A model generated the notes under the pieces. That model made no database searches. It had not been told where the DNA came from and was given only the letters and a program-made list of their open reading frames with translations. From Ectobius pallidus (Eukaryota > Arthropoda > Insecta > Blattodea > Ectobiidae), in NCBI GenBank assembly GCA_964059195.1, contig CAXKWD010000002.1, forward strand, positions 150,987,042-151,051,041: 64,000 nucleotides of DNA, written 5' to 3'. Below are positions 33,115 through 43,767 of this stretch, in pieces. The stretch's first letter is position 1. The number at the start of each line of letters is the position of its first letter. The position numbers were made by a program, and so were the translations under genes.

Positions 33115-36100
33115 AATCAAGATGGAATTGATCGCGCCGCTGAGAGCAACTCACCATCGGCAGAAACATGAGAGTTTTTACCTGTCGAAACAGCTTTTAG
33201 GTCACGACTGACAACATAGGCAGCAACAAATTTCCAAGCCGGCGATATGGATTCTATCCTGTCGTCGTGCCAGTATAAAATTGAAAATCTTCTGTCAGAG
33301 TCATTGTCAAAATTTACAGCAATTAAATTTAATCTTTTTGTAGACTGTGAATTTCACCATTTACAGTTAAATTCATGTTTGAGAAATTTTAAAAGAAAAA
33401 ATGAATCGCTGCTCAGAACATCTAATATTCATGAAGTGGTATCTAGTCACATTTCTAAAATTCAGACTGACATGCAGGACAGTGAATTACGAGGGTCTGG
33501 GTGGTTTTACAATAAAATCCACAAGATTGAAATTCGTGTCAATGAATACATGCCATTTGCAGGGCGTGGGCACATGATCCTCCCTGATAAATTCCAGCAT
33601 CTCAAGTCTTTAATTAATATTCGTAATGATGCATTTTGTTTCAAGTATTGTGTTTTATCGAAATTGATTGATTCTGTTAAGGAAATGTGGGCCAGTTATC
33701 TTACCAGACCAGAGTTGGATAACAAGTACGATTGGAACTGTGTGAAATTTCCCGCTTCGATTCATGATATCCAAAAGTTTTCAAAAAGTAATAATATTTC
33801 GATCAATGTTTTCGGCCTAGAGGAAAAACGGGATGGGAATCACATTTCTCATTTCGTGTTTCCTATCAAAATTGTTGAAATGGAGCTAGATGATCATAGA
33901 GACCCTTTGTATGTATGTAATGAGGAAAATTCTCAATATATAGTCATTTCAGATTTTGACGCTTTTGTAAGAACTTTTGTAACATCTCACGGTCATCAGA
34001 TCAGAGTTTGCAAACGGTGTTTTAAACATTTCGAATCGTATGCTGGCAAGTCTGCTGACGTAAGGTTGAAAGAGCATTTGGCCTTACGCAACTCGTTCAG
34101 CCCAGTCAGATGCGAAATTCCTAAAAATCCTGAAGTAGTATTCAACAAGTCCGAATATTCGCAAAAGATTAGATTTGTCATCTATGCGGATTTCGAGTGT
34201 TTGCTGGAACCGATTTCGGGATGTTTGGGAGATCCGCAGAAAAGCTGGACTACGCCTTATCAGAAGCATAAACGTTTTAGTTTTTGCTATTTTATTAAAG
34301 ATGCTGAGGGCGCATATTCTCAATTGAGACTGTTTAGAGGGGAGGATGCCAGCGGTGAGTTTATGTGCTCGCTCGTCGCTGATGTCAAAGAAAAAGATAA
34401 AATATTAAATAGTGTAAATAAGCCCATGACCCCTCTGACAGAAGATGAAATTAGTACATACAATAGCGCTACTATTTGCCATATATGTGGCGAGGGTAAC
34501 TTTACCTATGTGAACTATAAAGTAAGGGACCATTGCCATGTCAGAGGTCAGTTCAGAGGAGCCGCCCACAGATATTTTAATTTAAATTATAGAAACAAGG
34601 CATTTGTCCCTGTTGTATTGCATAACCTATCTAATTATGACGCTCATTTTATTGTGACAGAACTTGGATTCGATCAGAATAGAATCAACGTCATATGTAA
34701 TACTCAAGAAAAGTATGTTACATATTTAAAATTTATTCCCTCCTCTTATTTGAAAAGAGGAGGTATGGAGTTGAGGTTTGTAGATTCGTTTCGGTTCATG
34801 GCAAGCAGCCTGGAAAAGCTGGCAAACAATCTGCCCAAGGATAAATTTATGGAAACAGTAAAAGTGTTTGGTGAAAACGCCGATTTGGTGTGTCGAAAGG
34901 GTGTGTTTCCCTACGACTACGTCACCTCAGTTAAAATTTTGAAGGGGAAGAAATTACCTCCGTAAGTTGCATTTTATAATAGACTCGCGAATGAGAACGT
35001 CTCTGACCGAGACTACTCTCACGCGAGGAACGTCTGGAATTCTTTTTCGATCAACTCATTAGGTGAAAATTCAGACTTGTATTTGAAATCCGATCTTTTT
35101 ATTTTGACCGACTTCTTTGAAAATTTCAGAGAGATGTTTTTCGAGACGTACGGGATGGATTGTTTGTACTATAGTACTGTTCCAGGCTTCGCATATTCTG
35201 CGATGCTAAAGTTCACAAAGGTAAAATTACCGCTTTTGACCAATATGGATATGATTCAGAAGATTGAACGAGGGATACAAGAAGGAATTTGTCAGTGTGT
35301 CACAAGGCACGCTGTAGTAAACAGTGAAATGAGTGATGAATATGACGAGTCAGCAAAAAATCTTACCTCTATTATGTCGATGCCAATAATCTCTATGGGT
35401 ATGCGATGTCTCAGGCATTGCCAACAGGCGAGTTTCGCTGGCTCGATAAAGATGAGATAGCGTCCTTTGACATCATGTACATACCGGTCAATTCTAAATT
35501 AGGATATGTACTTGAGGTTGACATTGAGTATCCAGACCATCTTCACGATGTTTATTCTGATCTACCGTTCTGTGCTGAGATGAAAATTCCTCCAGGTGGT
35601 AAAAACAAAAAATTATTAACCACTTTAGATTCAAAAGAAAAGTATGTTGTTCATCACACGGTACTTAAGCAAGCCGTGCAACACGGACTGAGGTTATCCA
35701 AGATCCATACAGTTATCGAATTTCAACAAAGCTGCTGGTTGAAACCCTACATTAACTATAACACGGCCAAGTGTAGGGCTGCACCCAACAACTTCGAGAA
35801 AGACTTTTTTAAATTAAGGAATAACGCCGTTTTTGGCAAGACTATGGAAAATGTGAGGAAACGCATAAATTTTAGGCTTGAAACAGGTGAAAAAGAAATT
35901 CGAAAGCTGGTAGCCAAACGTAACTTTATGGATAGGACAATTTATAGCGAAAACTTGGTTGGTGTCTATCTTGCAAAAACTAGCTTAGTGTTTGATAAGG
36001 CAATCTATGTTGGTATGTCTATTTTGGAAATATCGAAAATCTTTCATTATGACACGATGAAAATTTTTTATAAAGAAGGTACTAAATTGTGCTACATGGA

Positions 36101-36501
36101 CACTGATAGTTTTGTCTATAGAATTGAAACGGATGACCTCTTCCGTGATAAGATGCATTTCCGAGATGAGCTGGATACTAGCTGGATGCGCCATAAAATT
36201 TAATGATATGGTAATAAAAAAATTGAAAGGCGTTAAGAAAAACGTCATTGACAAAGATGTCAACTTTGAAGATTATGTTGGTTGTCTACGGAGTGGATAG
36301 TCAACATTCTCGTTAAACAGATCCATCAGATCATATAAGCATAATTTATTTTCGATTTCTATGAATAAATTAACTTTATCTGGCAACGACGATAAGCGTT
36401 ATATTTTGGAAAATTGTGTGGACAATCTCGCTCACGGACACTACAAAATCAGAGAGGAGGTGTGTGATGAGGAACCTCCTACTAAGAAACGTAAATTGTA
36501 A
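33115..36501 (+). pseudogene. polB: ZnF-PolB gene, last exon: protein-primed DNA polymerase B
   Basis: Replicates the linear element from a terminal protein primer. Exon 5 opens at 33115 after TTATTACAG. Its frame is the polymerase frame, although stops at 33169 (TGA) and 33217 (TAG) now precede the ATG at 33247. Motifs: exonuclease I FVIYADFECLLEP (~34170), the insert CHICGEGNF...RDHCHVRG, exonuclease II LHNLSNYDAHF, DSFRFMASSLEKLANNLP (~34785), motif A DANNLYGYAM (~35380), motif B KLRNNAVFGKTMEN (~35815), and motif C YMDTDSF (~36095). The C-terminal LSGNDDKRYILE and NLS-like PPTKKRKL end at TAA 36501. Breaks are TAA at 34963-34965, a frame change near 35355-35375 and further frame changes near 36190 and 36300. 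Inactive. Confidence 0.9.
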
Positions 36502-36752
36502 AAAATGTATATTTGTGTGTATGGTTTGTGTAAAAAATGTATATTTGTGTATATGGTGTATGTTCAACAATATTTGTAATTTCATATGATTTATTATGTT
36601 GAAGAACAATCTATGATGTGTGAAACAATAAAATGTATATATGATGTTGTGTAAGACAGTAAAATGTATATATGATGTATGATAACTTTGGGTTCATGTG
36701 GGATACAAATAAAAGAAAAAGTTAAAAAAAAATATTATATCTTTTATTTTCC
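36502..36752. other. Convergent 3' region between polB and integrase
   Basis: Contains two copies each of AAAAAATGTATATTTGTG and AAAATGTATATATGATG. AATAAA signals for the plus strand lie near 36627 and 36706, and an AATAAA-like signal for the minus strand lies near 36742. No gene. Confidence 0.6.
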
Positions 36753-37647
36753 CTAATCAGATACAATATCCTTAATACTAACCCATGAATTTTTTGAGCG
36801 TGGGAATCCTAACCATCGCACATAATTCTGATTCCCACTGCGTTTTAGCACTTTTTCAATTAAATAACAGTCTGGAAACTTAGTTTTCTAAAGTTCTTCG
36901 ACATAAAAAGCACCTTCAATGCTGCTACCCTCCAAATCCTGAAGCAGGTACGTAGGAGGAAATGTCGATTGGATCTTCTGTATCTTGAAAATCTCCGTAG
37001 TCCACGACGGTAAGTATGCTTTATTAAATAATTTCCTATGTTTTGAATCTCTTACGTAATCGCCTTTAGCAAACCTTGGTTTCGTATAGCATTCCCTTAG
37101 CGATACACTGTTTTATGTAGACTATCGTCCATTACTTGGTTAGGTTTCATTTTAATGGTAGAGTGATACCTATCGTTGTAATGTCTAATGAGTTCTTGCA
37201 ACATATCCACCCATTTGTAACTCCTTTTGCAGAAAATTCTCGATACATGTTAGTTTTCAGAGTTCTGATGAAGCGTTCAGCGATGCATGCCTTAATGTTA
37301 TAGTACGTAGAATAATGATTGATGTCGTATTGTTTCATTAACGCTTTAAAATTAGCGTTATAATATTCCTTTCCCATGTCGGTCTGTAAATTTTTTGGTG
37401 GAATGTTAGTATATCTTGCATGGCTGCCGTAACATCTTTGCCAGACTTTGTCTTTAACGGTCTCGCATAAGCAAACTTGGAATATGCGTTTATGCAGACC
37501 AAAATATATTTGAAACCTCTTTTTCTCTATGATATGGAATCAGTCGCTTTGCCACAAATCGTTTAGTCCTTTCATTGTAACATGTCGTCTTTGATAATTT
37601 ATTCTAGCTGGTGCATGGAGCTCGTACGCGATTTCACGCTTTTTCAT
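36753..37647 (-). pseudogene. Polinton integrase (retroviral DDE type) with C-terminal chromodomain
   Basis: Cuts and joins element ends to host DNA and makes the 6-bp duplication. The ATG at 37647 begins MKKREIAYELHAPARINY. Pieces in order are the first catalytic Asp region (GLNDLWQSD), CINAYSKFAYARPLKTKSG, the second Asp in LQTDMGKEYYN, the Glu in CIAERFIRTLK (~37285), an IFKIQKIQSTFPPTYLL segment and a chromodomain (YLIEKVLKRSG, YVRWLGF, SWVSI) ending at TAG 36753-36755. At least three frame changes separate the pieces. The start overlaps the stop of the upstream unknown gene as ATGA. Confidence 0.85.
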
Positions 37648-38525
37648 TCTATGATTTTTCTCTCCCTCAATTCAGATATGATTTCTTGTATCTCGTTGTG
37701 ATGAGAATTATTCCCTGCCGCAGATGAGGACACGAGAAGCCGCAATCTATCAATGAGTTCAATCGGATCGTCCAAGTATTTATATTCAATTTCATAATTC
37801 GGATGCAATTCTTTCATCATTCCGCTACCTAATACACAATGCGGTGATCCCTCGTTGGATGATTATTCATCATGAAATAATTTCTTGATGATGTATAGAT
37901 ATTTGTGAGTATTGATTCTACGAATGTTTTCGCTTTCGTCATAATTTACTTTGTGCGCGCTAGTTTTTTTCCAAAATCTCCTTATATGTATCTAAATCAC
38001 GATCGTTGTACAATTTTTTGTCAGGAATATTTTTCATAAGCAATTCATGTAACCCAGGGCGTCCAATATATGTCTTCTTGCCGATAACGAGGCGATCGTT
38101 TCTAATGGTCACAGGTGTTGATCCAATGTAGAATAATTGTCTGTCAGTGTCCATTCTCAATCCATAGATTGGATCGATGTATCTCGGCTTATGTGATTTG
38201 AGTTTTTGTATGTAAGGTGTAATCACTGGACCGTAAACTCATTGCAGCATAGATTTATAATGTTTATGAGGAGATTGTTTAGAGGACTGAAGCGATTCGT
38301 ATTGCATTTCCGACTCTTCAGATTCATGTTTAAAGATCTTCACGAGCTCTTCCAAGGGTTTCGTTATCGGGTTTATAACCTCACTAATTTCTTGTTTGGT
38401 CTAAAGATTGGATTTTTTAGCGCTAAATATTTATTCCGTATAGATTTAACATGTTTGGCAATGTCGGCAATGTTTGGCAATGTCTGTTTCACTTGTTTCT
38501 GCTCCTTGCTCAACGAAGGATTCAT
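37644..38525 (-). pseudogene. Conserved Polinton protein of unknown function
   Basis: ATG 38525 begins MNPSLSKEQKQVKQTLPNIA, and the N-terminal third is charged and probably coiled-coil (PLEELVKIFKHESEESEMQ). The middle (37960-38226) has YGLRMDTDRQLFYIGSTPV, GRPGLHELLMKNIPD and DLDTYKEIL. The end has YLDDPIELIDRLRLL, AGNNSHHNEIQEIISELRE and a TGA at 37644. This GLHELL...DLDTYK...DDP-EL-DRLRLL-AGNN-H-NEI pattern recurs in uncharacterised animal proteins linked to Polintons, as I recall. Frame changes near 38410, near 38235 (stop) and between 37690 and 37960 break it. Function unknown. Confidence 0.7.
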
Positions 38526-38548
38526 TTCGACTGATGCATAATTAGGCT

Positions 38549-39217
38549 TTACATAACAATATATTCATCTATGCCACGTCTGTATCTCCCATGTTCACGA
38601 TCGTTTTCTTTACAAATTGTTAAGAATCCATACTTTTGAGATGACCAACATTCACGAAACTGTTGAAATTTATCGAACGTCATGTCTGCATTTACGTAGT
38701 CGTTGTATAAATGTCTTAAATTTAACGCGTTCTGGTTAAATATGATCACCAAGTTACAGTTGTCTCTTATCAGATGTTTAGGTATTCTCGCATACGATTG
38801 TGCAAGATAAAACATATCTAAAGATTTATGTCGTCCCATGCTAAAGTAATTTCCAATAGGTCCTTGCGGATCGCACATCACATCGTCGAAAATCACCACT
38901 GAATTCTCTTTGACTTCTGTCGGCTCAGGCTTGGTTTGGTCACTGCTTTCAAACTTGAAGTAACCAATTTCTTGAACGTTTGCTACAATTTCTTCAAGCA
39001 TTTTCTACTTTGGTTGAAACAGAGATCTCGAAAATATTATTCCGTTAGGATGGAGAAGAATATTTATAAGCACGTTGGTCTTTCCGGAATTACTAGGCCC
39101 ACATATAATATACCTTGTGCTGCTGGGAAATAGTACGCTGTGCTTGCATTCGTCTTCTTCTCGTCGTCTATCCATTGGGAGGATCTCCAGAGACACGTTT
39201 TGCTTCTCAACCTTCAT
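38549..39217 (-). pseudogene. FtsK/HerA-type genome packaging ATPase (A32-like)
   Basis: Would pump element DNA into capsids. Walker A is IICGPSNSGKTNVL (near residue 40) and Walker B is VVIFDDV (near residue 107). FSMGRHKSLDMFYLAQSYARI and a conserved downstream DNCNLVIIF follow, in the order typical of viral A32 ATPases. The frame runs from ATG 39217 to a stop at 38549, about 220 codons, the normal family length. It is interrupted only by one in-frame TAG at 39005-39007, with no frameshift, so it is lightly damaged. Confidence 0.88.
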
Positions 39218-39293
39218 GACTGTAAATGAGATTTTTACAATGAAGCGAATGCTTCTATATAAAAAGTTGTAACGCGAGGATGTTGTAATCAGT

Positions 39294-41281
39294 ATGGCGC
39301 CGCAAGTAGAACGAAGCAGACGTCGATACAGCGCTCATGGAGGTAAATTAATAAACACTTTGATTGATAAATTGCCTGTGGAATTACACATACCTGGGTA
39401 TCGCTTTTGCGGACCTGGAACTAAATTGGAAAAACGACTACGAAGAGGTGATAAGGGTATCAATCCTCTAGACGAAGCCATTAAGGAGCACGATATAAGT
39501 TACGCATAGAGCTCAGATATAACCGATCGACATAAAGCAGACTTGAAATTGGCACAACAAGCCTCCAATCGTGTCAAGGCTGCCAACGTGGGGAACCTGT
39601 TGCAGCTTACACAGTTTCTAAAATTATGAAAGGAAAAGTGAAAATGGGTGCTGGAATGGATACAATTAAAAAACTAAAAGCGGCATATAGAAAGTTACTG
39701 TCGAATAAGAAGAACAAGAAAAGGAAGGGAGTGTTGAAATCGCCGAAAAAAGTTGGTGGTATACTACCTGTGTTACCCATATTTGCAGGTTTATCTTCAC
39801 TTGGGGCTGTCGGTGGTGCAGGAGCACATATCGCTAAAGCTGTAAATTCTGCAAAGTCCAACAAGAAACAGTTGCGAGAAAACATTCGTCATAACCATAT
39901 GATGGAGAGCATAGCCTTAGGCAAAAAAGGATCTGGTATCGCGATGCATGGAAAAGGATGGTATCTAAAACCTTATACGACCGGTAAAGGACTTCGTTTA
40001 AAAAATGCCCTAACCAACTACGACTTGGAACGATACGCTAAAAAACTGGATATTCCACATTTTAGAGGCATGTTCAGAGTGGACCAAAAGTCGCGATCGG
40101 ATAATGTTTATATTGTAATATCTCATTTTCCGAAACTGAAAACTAATTAAAAACTATTCATAGGCTGAGAGGAATATTTAACCCCTTCATATACGTTTTG
40201 TAGGATTAGTTTGTTGATTTTCCGATAGAGCAAGGACATTGTTATGTTTTAGTGACAAGCCAGAGTTTTCTTGCGCGCGGGTTTATTAGGAGATTGTTGT
40301 CGATGTGCAACGCTGTGTTATGTTTGTGTTGTATGCAATGGCAGATACAAGCAAATATACGATTGAGGAACGTCTCATTGTTAGTGAGAACATGAAAAAG
40401 AACAAACTGGCGAAACGTACGAAGAAATCAGAAAGAACTTCTTTCTTCGTTTCAATAAAGCAGCTCTCACTGAAGCCAAACTACGGAAACTGGAAAAGAA
40501 GACTTTCTCAAAATTCTTGGTATTGGATGCAAAATGCAGCGGAAGACCTAAAGAATAATGCGGCGATGATGTTAGTAATCGTCTGAGTGAATCATTGGAG
40601 GGTTCACCGATGAAATCAACAAGGACGCGATCGGCAGAAATGCAGATCCCAAGAACTTCATTGTGCGACAACTGGCTCTGGTCCTCCTTAGAAGAAAATC
40701 TTGGGTTGGAATGATTCGGATGGATTCTGTTGAACAACTTAAGAGAGATCATCCGTATCTTCAGAACGATCACTCCCGAAATGCTGAGGTGGGCAAGCAG
40801 AAGGACATGGCGGCGGAAAACGATGGTGCACATACCGAAACTTTTGACGTTTAGGAAAGACGCTGACAGGCGCAGAGAACTTTATTTTACCACATTTCCA
40901 TCCCTTAATACTTGCTACTTCAATAAATAAAGTTTTTACGTCAATTGTGGCATTTTATTATTGCATAAACTAACATACAAAATATCCGATCGCGACCTTT
41001 GGTCCACCCTGTACATGAGAAACGACTTACCATCCAAGCCATATAAGCATTAGCGAATCATTATAAACCTCGATGATGCCAAAGGTCCTGGTACGCACTG
41101 GGTAGCCTTAAAAAAGTGTAACAAGAATGCTTTCTATTTCGACAGCTACGGAGACTTGCCACCTCCTATGAAAATAGTAAATTACGTTGGACCGCATACA
41201 AAACTACTTTACAACGTTACACGCTATCAGAAATACAACACTTTGATTTGTGGACACTTGTGTCTAGCGTTTTTACTATAA
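39294..41281 (+). pseudogene. PLA2 domain - basic core protein - adenain-type protease frame, split by a mariner
   Basis: Three virion functions lie in one transcript direction. 39294-39509 is a parvovirus-VP1-like phospholipase A2: calcium-loop CGPGTKL, GDKGINPLDEA and catalytic EHDISYA. An in-frame TAG (39507) and a frame change near 39600 follow. 39626-40074 encodes a lysine-rich segment and a hydrophobic run (ILPVLPIFAGLSSLGAVGGA) like adenovirus pX/core proteins. Next comes ALTNYDLERYAKKLDIPHFRG, the usual N terminus of the Polinton protease. The mariner at 40075-41011 interrupts it. The protease resumes at 41015 with GPGTHWVAL (catalytic His), YFDSYG, RYQKYNT and CGHLCLAFL (catalytic Cys), and ends at TAA 41281. 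A TAG lies at 41051-41053. Non-functional. Confidence 0.82.
40075..41011 (+). mobile_element. Mariner/Tc1-like element relic inserted in the protease gene
   Basis: Ends are ~28-bp inverted repeats: CAGAGTGGACCAAAAGTCGC at 40075 and its near-complement ...GGTCCACCCTG at 41011. The 3' side is flanked by TA and the 5' side by TT, which may be a mutated TA. Internal fragments read YTIEERLIVSENMKKN (~40345) and later SAEMQIPRTSL and TITPEMLRW in other frames. These resemble transposase-like proteins carrying a DUF4817-type N terminus in insects. Too short and broken to be autonomous. Confidence 0.8.
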
Positions 41282-41312
41282 AAGCCATCAGCTCTGACAT
41301 TTAGGTGTTAAA

Positions 41313-42032
41313 ATGACTCTTACGTTCACACTAAGCGGATCCACGTCCGAAATCTCCAACACGTTTTATCCACCTATCGAGCTGGAAGATGGAGCAGACT
41401 ATGAGATTGCTTTACTACGGTTTGAAGCATACAATTCGATACCTAATGTGTCGGAAAATAACAATTCGTTGATGGTGTTCGATGAAGGAGGCAAGGAACA
41501 TGTTATCACCATTTCAACTGGAACGTACGAGATTGAAGATATTTCAGATTATATAGCGTACGAAATAAAAACTATGACAAACTCTACTAGAGCCCTTGAT
41601 GATATATTTCGAGTTATTGCTAACACCAACACGCTACTAACATCAATCTACTCTTTCCTCGAAGTTTCTTTCAACGTTCCAAACTCTGTGGCGAATTTAC
41701 TGGGATTTGAAAAGACCGATAGAATTTCTAAAAGAACCATCGTCGTTTCCAAGAGACCTCCAGACATAAACGTTATAAGAGTAGAGTGCAATCTTGCAAG
41801 CGGTTCATTTCTGAATGGGCAGTCGACTCATACCATTCATGAATTTTTACCCACGTTGCCTCCTGGATACAAGATCACCGAAGTTCCATCAAACTTGATT
41901 TTCTTACCTTTAATCAACATACAAAAAATATCCGACATTACAGTCTCTCTTGTGGACCAGAAAGGACGTCCTATCGACTTTAGAGGAGAGCGTCTATCTG
42001 TGAGAATTGCAATTAGGAAAAATGGGTCTTAA
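41313..42032 (+). CDS. Polinton minor capsid (penton-type) protein
   Basis: A 239-codon uninterrupted frame. It lies between the protease and the major capsid gene, where the penton-type protein is expected. Visible conserved wording: LEDGADYEIALLRFEAYNSI near the N terminus, VPNSVANLLGF mid-protein, INVIRVECNLASGS, HTIHEFLPTLPPGYKI and DFRGERLSVRI at the end. These match my memory of Polinton minor capsid proteins, which are predicted single jelly-roll penton formers. The stop overlaps the next small gene. One of the few undamaged frames of the element. Confidence 0.75.
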   Translation: MTLTFTLSGSTSEISNTFYPPIELEDGADYEIALLRFEAYNSIPNVSENNNSLMVFDEGGKEHVITISTGTYEIEDISDYIAYEIKTMTNSTRALDDIFRVIANTNTLLTSIYSFLEVSFNVPNSVANLLGFEKTDRISKRTIVVSKRPPDINVIRVECNLASGSFLNGQSTHTIHEFLPTLPPGYKITEVPSNLIFLPLINIQKISDITVSLVDQKGRPIDFRGERLSVRIAIRKNGS

Positions 42033-42221
42033 TTTCAACAAATACGTACCCACCACGAAGCAATCTAAAAAAATAAGTACTCTACGTCTTTACACCGTTA
42101 AGATAAAAAGGTTTATAAACCTACGCAATGTGAAAGAGGTCACACTCCAAGTCGTAACGTCGTGAAGGTAACACCTGCGAATAAGAAGTATCTCAAGTCT
42201 CTAGGATACAAAGTGTGCTAA
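42022..42221 (+). pseudogene. Small basic protein between penton-type and major capsid genes
   Basis: ATG 42022 overlaps the end of the penton-type gene. It begins MGLNFNKYVPTTKQSKK and, in another frame, ends with VTPANKKYLKSLGYK before TAA 42219-42221. Small proteins ending in a PxNKxxLKSLG-type motif occur at this place in related elements, as I recall. The expected length is about 66 residues. One frame change lies between the halves (42110-42165). Role unknown, perhaps a capsid cement or internal protein. Confidence 0.55.
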
Positions 42222-42222
42222 T

Positions 42223-43418
42223 ATGGATATACTTGCTGTACAGTCCAAGGCTATATTTGAAGATGCCATAGAAAATTTTCAATATCACGGTTTTAAACCG
42301 TATAACAACTCGGCTCTTGGCGAAAACGATGAAATACGGATTCCTATTCAGGCTGAAAACTCGTATGCATTAGCAAGCAGGAGTTTTATTATGGTTTCTG
42401 GAAATATAACCGACGATAAGGATGCTGAATATAAGGGAAAAGTGGTAAATAATGGTTTCCTGTATCCTTTCGACGAAATAAAATTAAATCTTCATGGAGA
42501 AACAGTTGATCGTAGCAGAAATCCTGGAATCACAAGCTTATTGAAAGCAATTTGTTCTTACACCGTTCTGGATAGTGAAAGATTGGAAAACGCTGGGTGG
42601 ATTCACCCCTCCGATGATGATGTGGAGACTATAATAAAAAACAAAAAATTAATGTATGCATTCCTCTAAGCCACATCCTTGGGATCGCTGAAGATTATGA
42701 TAAAATATTCGTCAATTGTAAGATGGAACTTGTTCTGATGAGATCAAAAAACACTATCAATGTCACCAAAGGAGAAGTTAGTAAAATTACCATCACGGAT
42801 ATCGAGTGGATGGTGCCTATCATTAAGGTCTCCGACGTTGAAAGAATAAAACTACTGAATATGTTGGGATATGATCGTTCGCTGACAATAGATTTTAGGA
42901 GCTGGCAACTCTGCGAACATCCATCATTACCTAAAGCAACCAACATTTCATGGAACGTTACATCTCCTCAGTTGCAGAAACCTAGGATGGTTATCATAGG
43001 ATTGCAAACTGCTAGGAATAAAAAGGAAGCCGACTCTTCAAAGTTTGATTTATGTGATATCCAGAACGTATCTGTATACTTGAACGATAGAAAGTACCTT
43101 TATCACTCTTTTGTGGTAGACACTACAAATGGTTCGTATGGAATCCTTTATGAAATGTATGCTAGATTTCAAGAGTCGTACTATCAAAAACCATCCATTC
43201 CTGTACTTAAAAGAAGCGATTTTATCACGCAAACACCAGTCTTTGTCATCGACTGCACCAAGCAGAACGAGGATCTGAAATCGGGGGCTTGTACCACCAG
43301 AATTGAAATTTCTGCAGCAAACAATATACCAGCAAACACAAAGGCTTATTGCTTAATTCTACACGATCGAAGTGTAGAGTATACTGCTTTAACCAACATC
43401 GTTACCAATGTCGTGTGA
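42223..43418 (+). pseudogene. Major capsid protein (double jelly-roll)
   Basis: Would form the icosahedral shell. The first part, 42223-42669, begins MDILAVQSKAIFEDAIENFQ and includes NNGFLYPFDEIKLNLHGETVD and GITSLLKAICSY, typical of Polinton MCP N-terminal jelly rolls. The second part runs from about 42670 (IPLSHILGIAEDYDKIFVNC) through SWQLCEHPSLPKATNISW and PRMVIIGLQTARN to TNIVTNVV at TGA 43418. A frame change with a small loss near 42660 separates them. The total of about 400 residues is the usual length. It is close-packed with its neighbours (1-bp gap upstream, 11-bp overlap downstream). Confidence 0.85.
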
Positions 43419-43767
43419 CAACATGATTATAATCGACTGTCAGTCAAGGTGCAAACAATTTATAGCTAAAGAGGTTGCAGTGTCTTCGGTGGATGACAGA
43501 ATTGCACATTTTGTTCTCCGACCACCTAAAAACATTTACCCAGATACAAAGTCGCAGCGGTACATCGAATCCAACATCCATGGAATTCCGTGGCAGAGTG
43601 GATACTTACCCTACGACGACTTTAAGCCTGTTCTTGAAAGTGTTTTAAAACCAGTGGATGTTCTTCATTGCAAAGGAATGGAAAAGGTTCGGTTTTTTGA
43701 AAAACTGTTGCAGAGAACTGTTATAAACATGGACGATCTTGGCGTTCCAAAGCTTAACAAATTATGA
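43408..43767 (+). CDS. Conserved Polinton protein of unknown function (HGIPW family)
   Basis: An intact 119-codon frame whose first ATG overlaps the MCP stop; ATG 43423 (MIIIDCQS) is an alternative start. It has an N-terminal hydrophobic strand followed by Asp-x-Gln (IIIDCQSRCKQFIAKEVAV), then HFVLRPPKNIYPD, ESNIHGIPWQSGYLPYDD and HCKGMEKVRFFEKLL. Similar IDxQ...KEhA...H-F-PP...HGI-W-SG proteins are frequent unknowns in insects. The strand-DxQ start recalls an exonuclease/RNase H fold, but the catalytic set is not visible. Function not assigned. Confidence 0.65.
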   Translation: MSCDNMIIIDCQSRCKQFIAKEVAVSSVDDRIAHFVLRPPKNIYPDTKSQRYIESNIHGIPWQSGYLPYDDFKPVLESVLKPVDVLHCKGMEKVRFFEKLLQRTVINMDDLGVPKLNKL

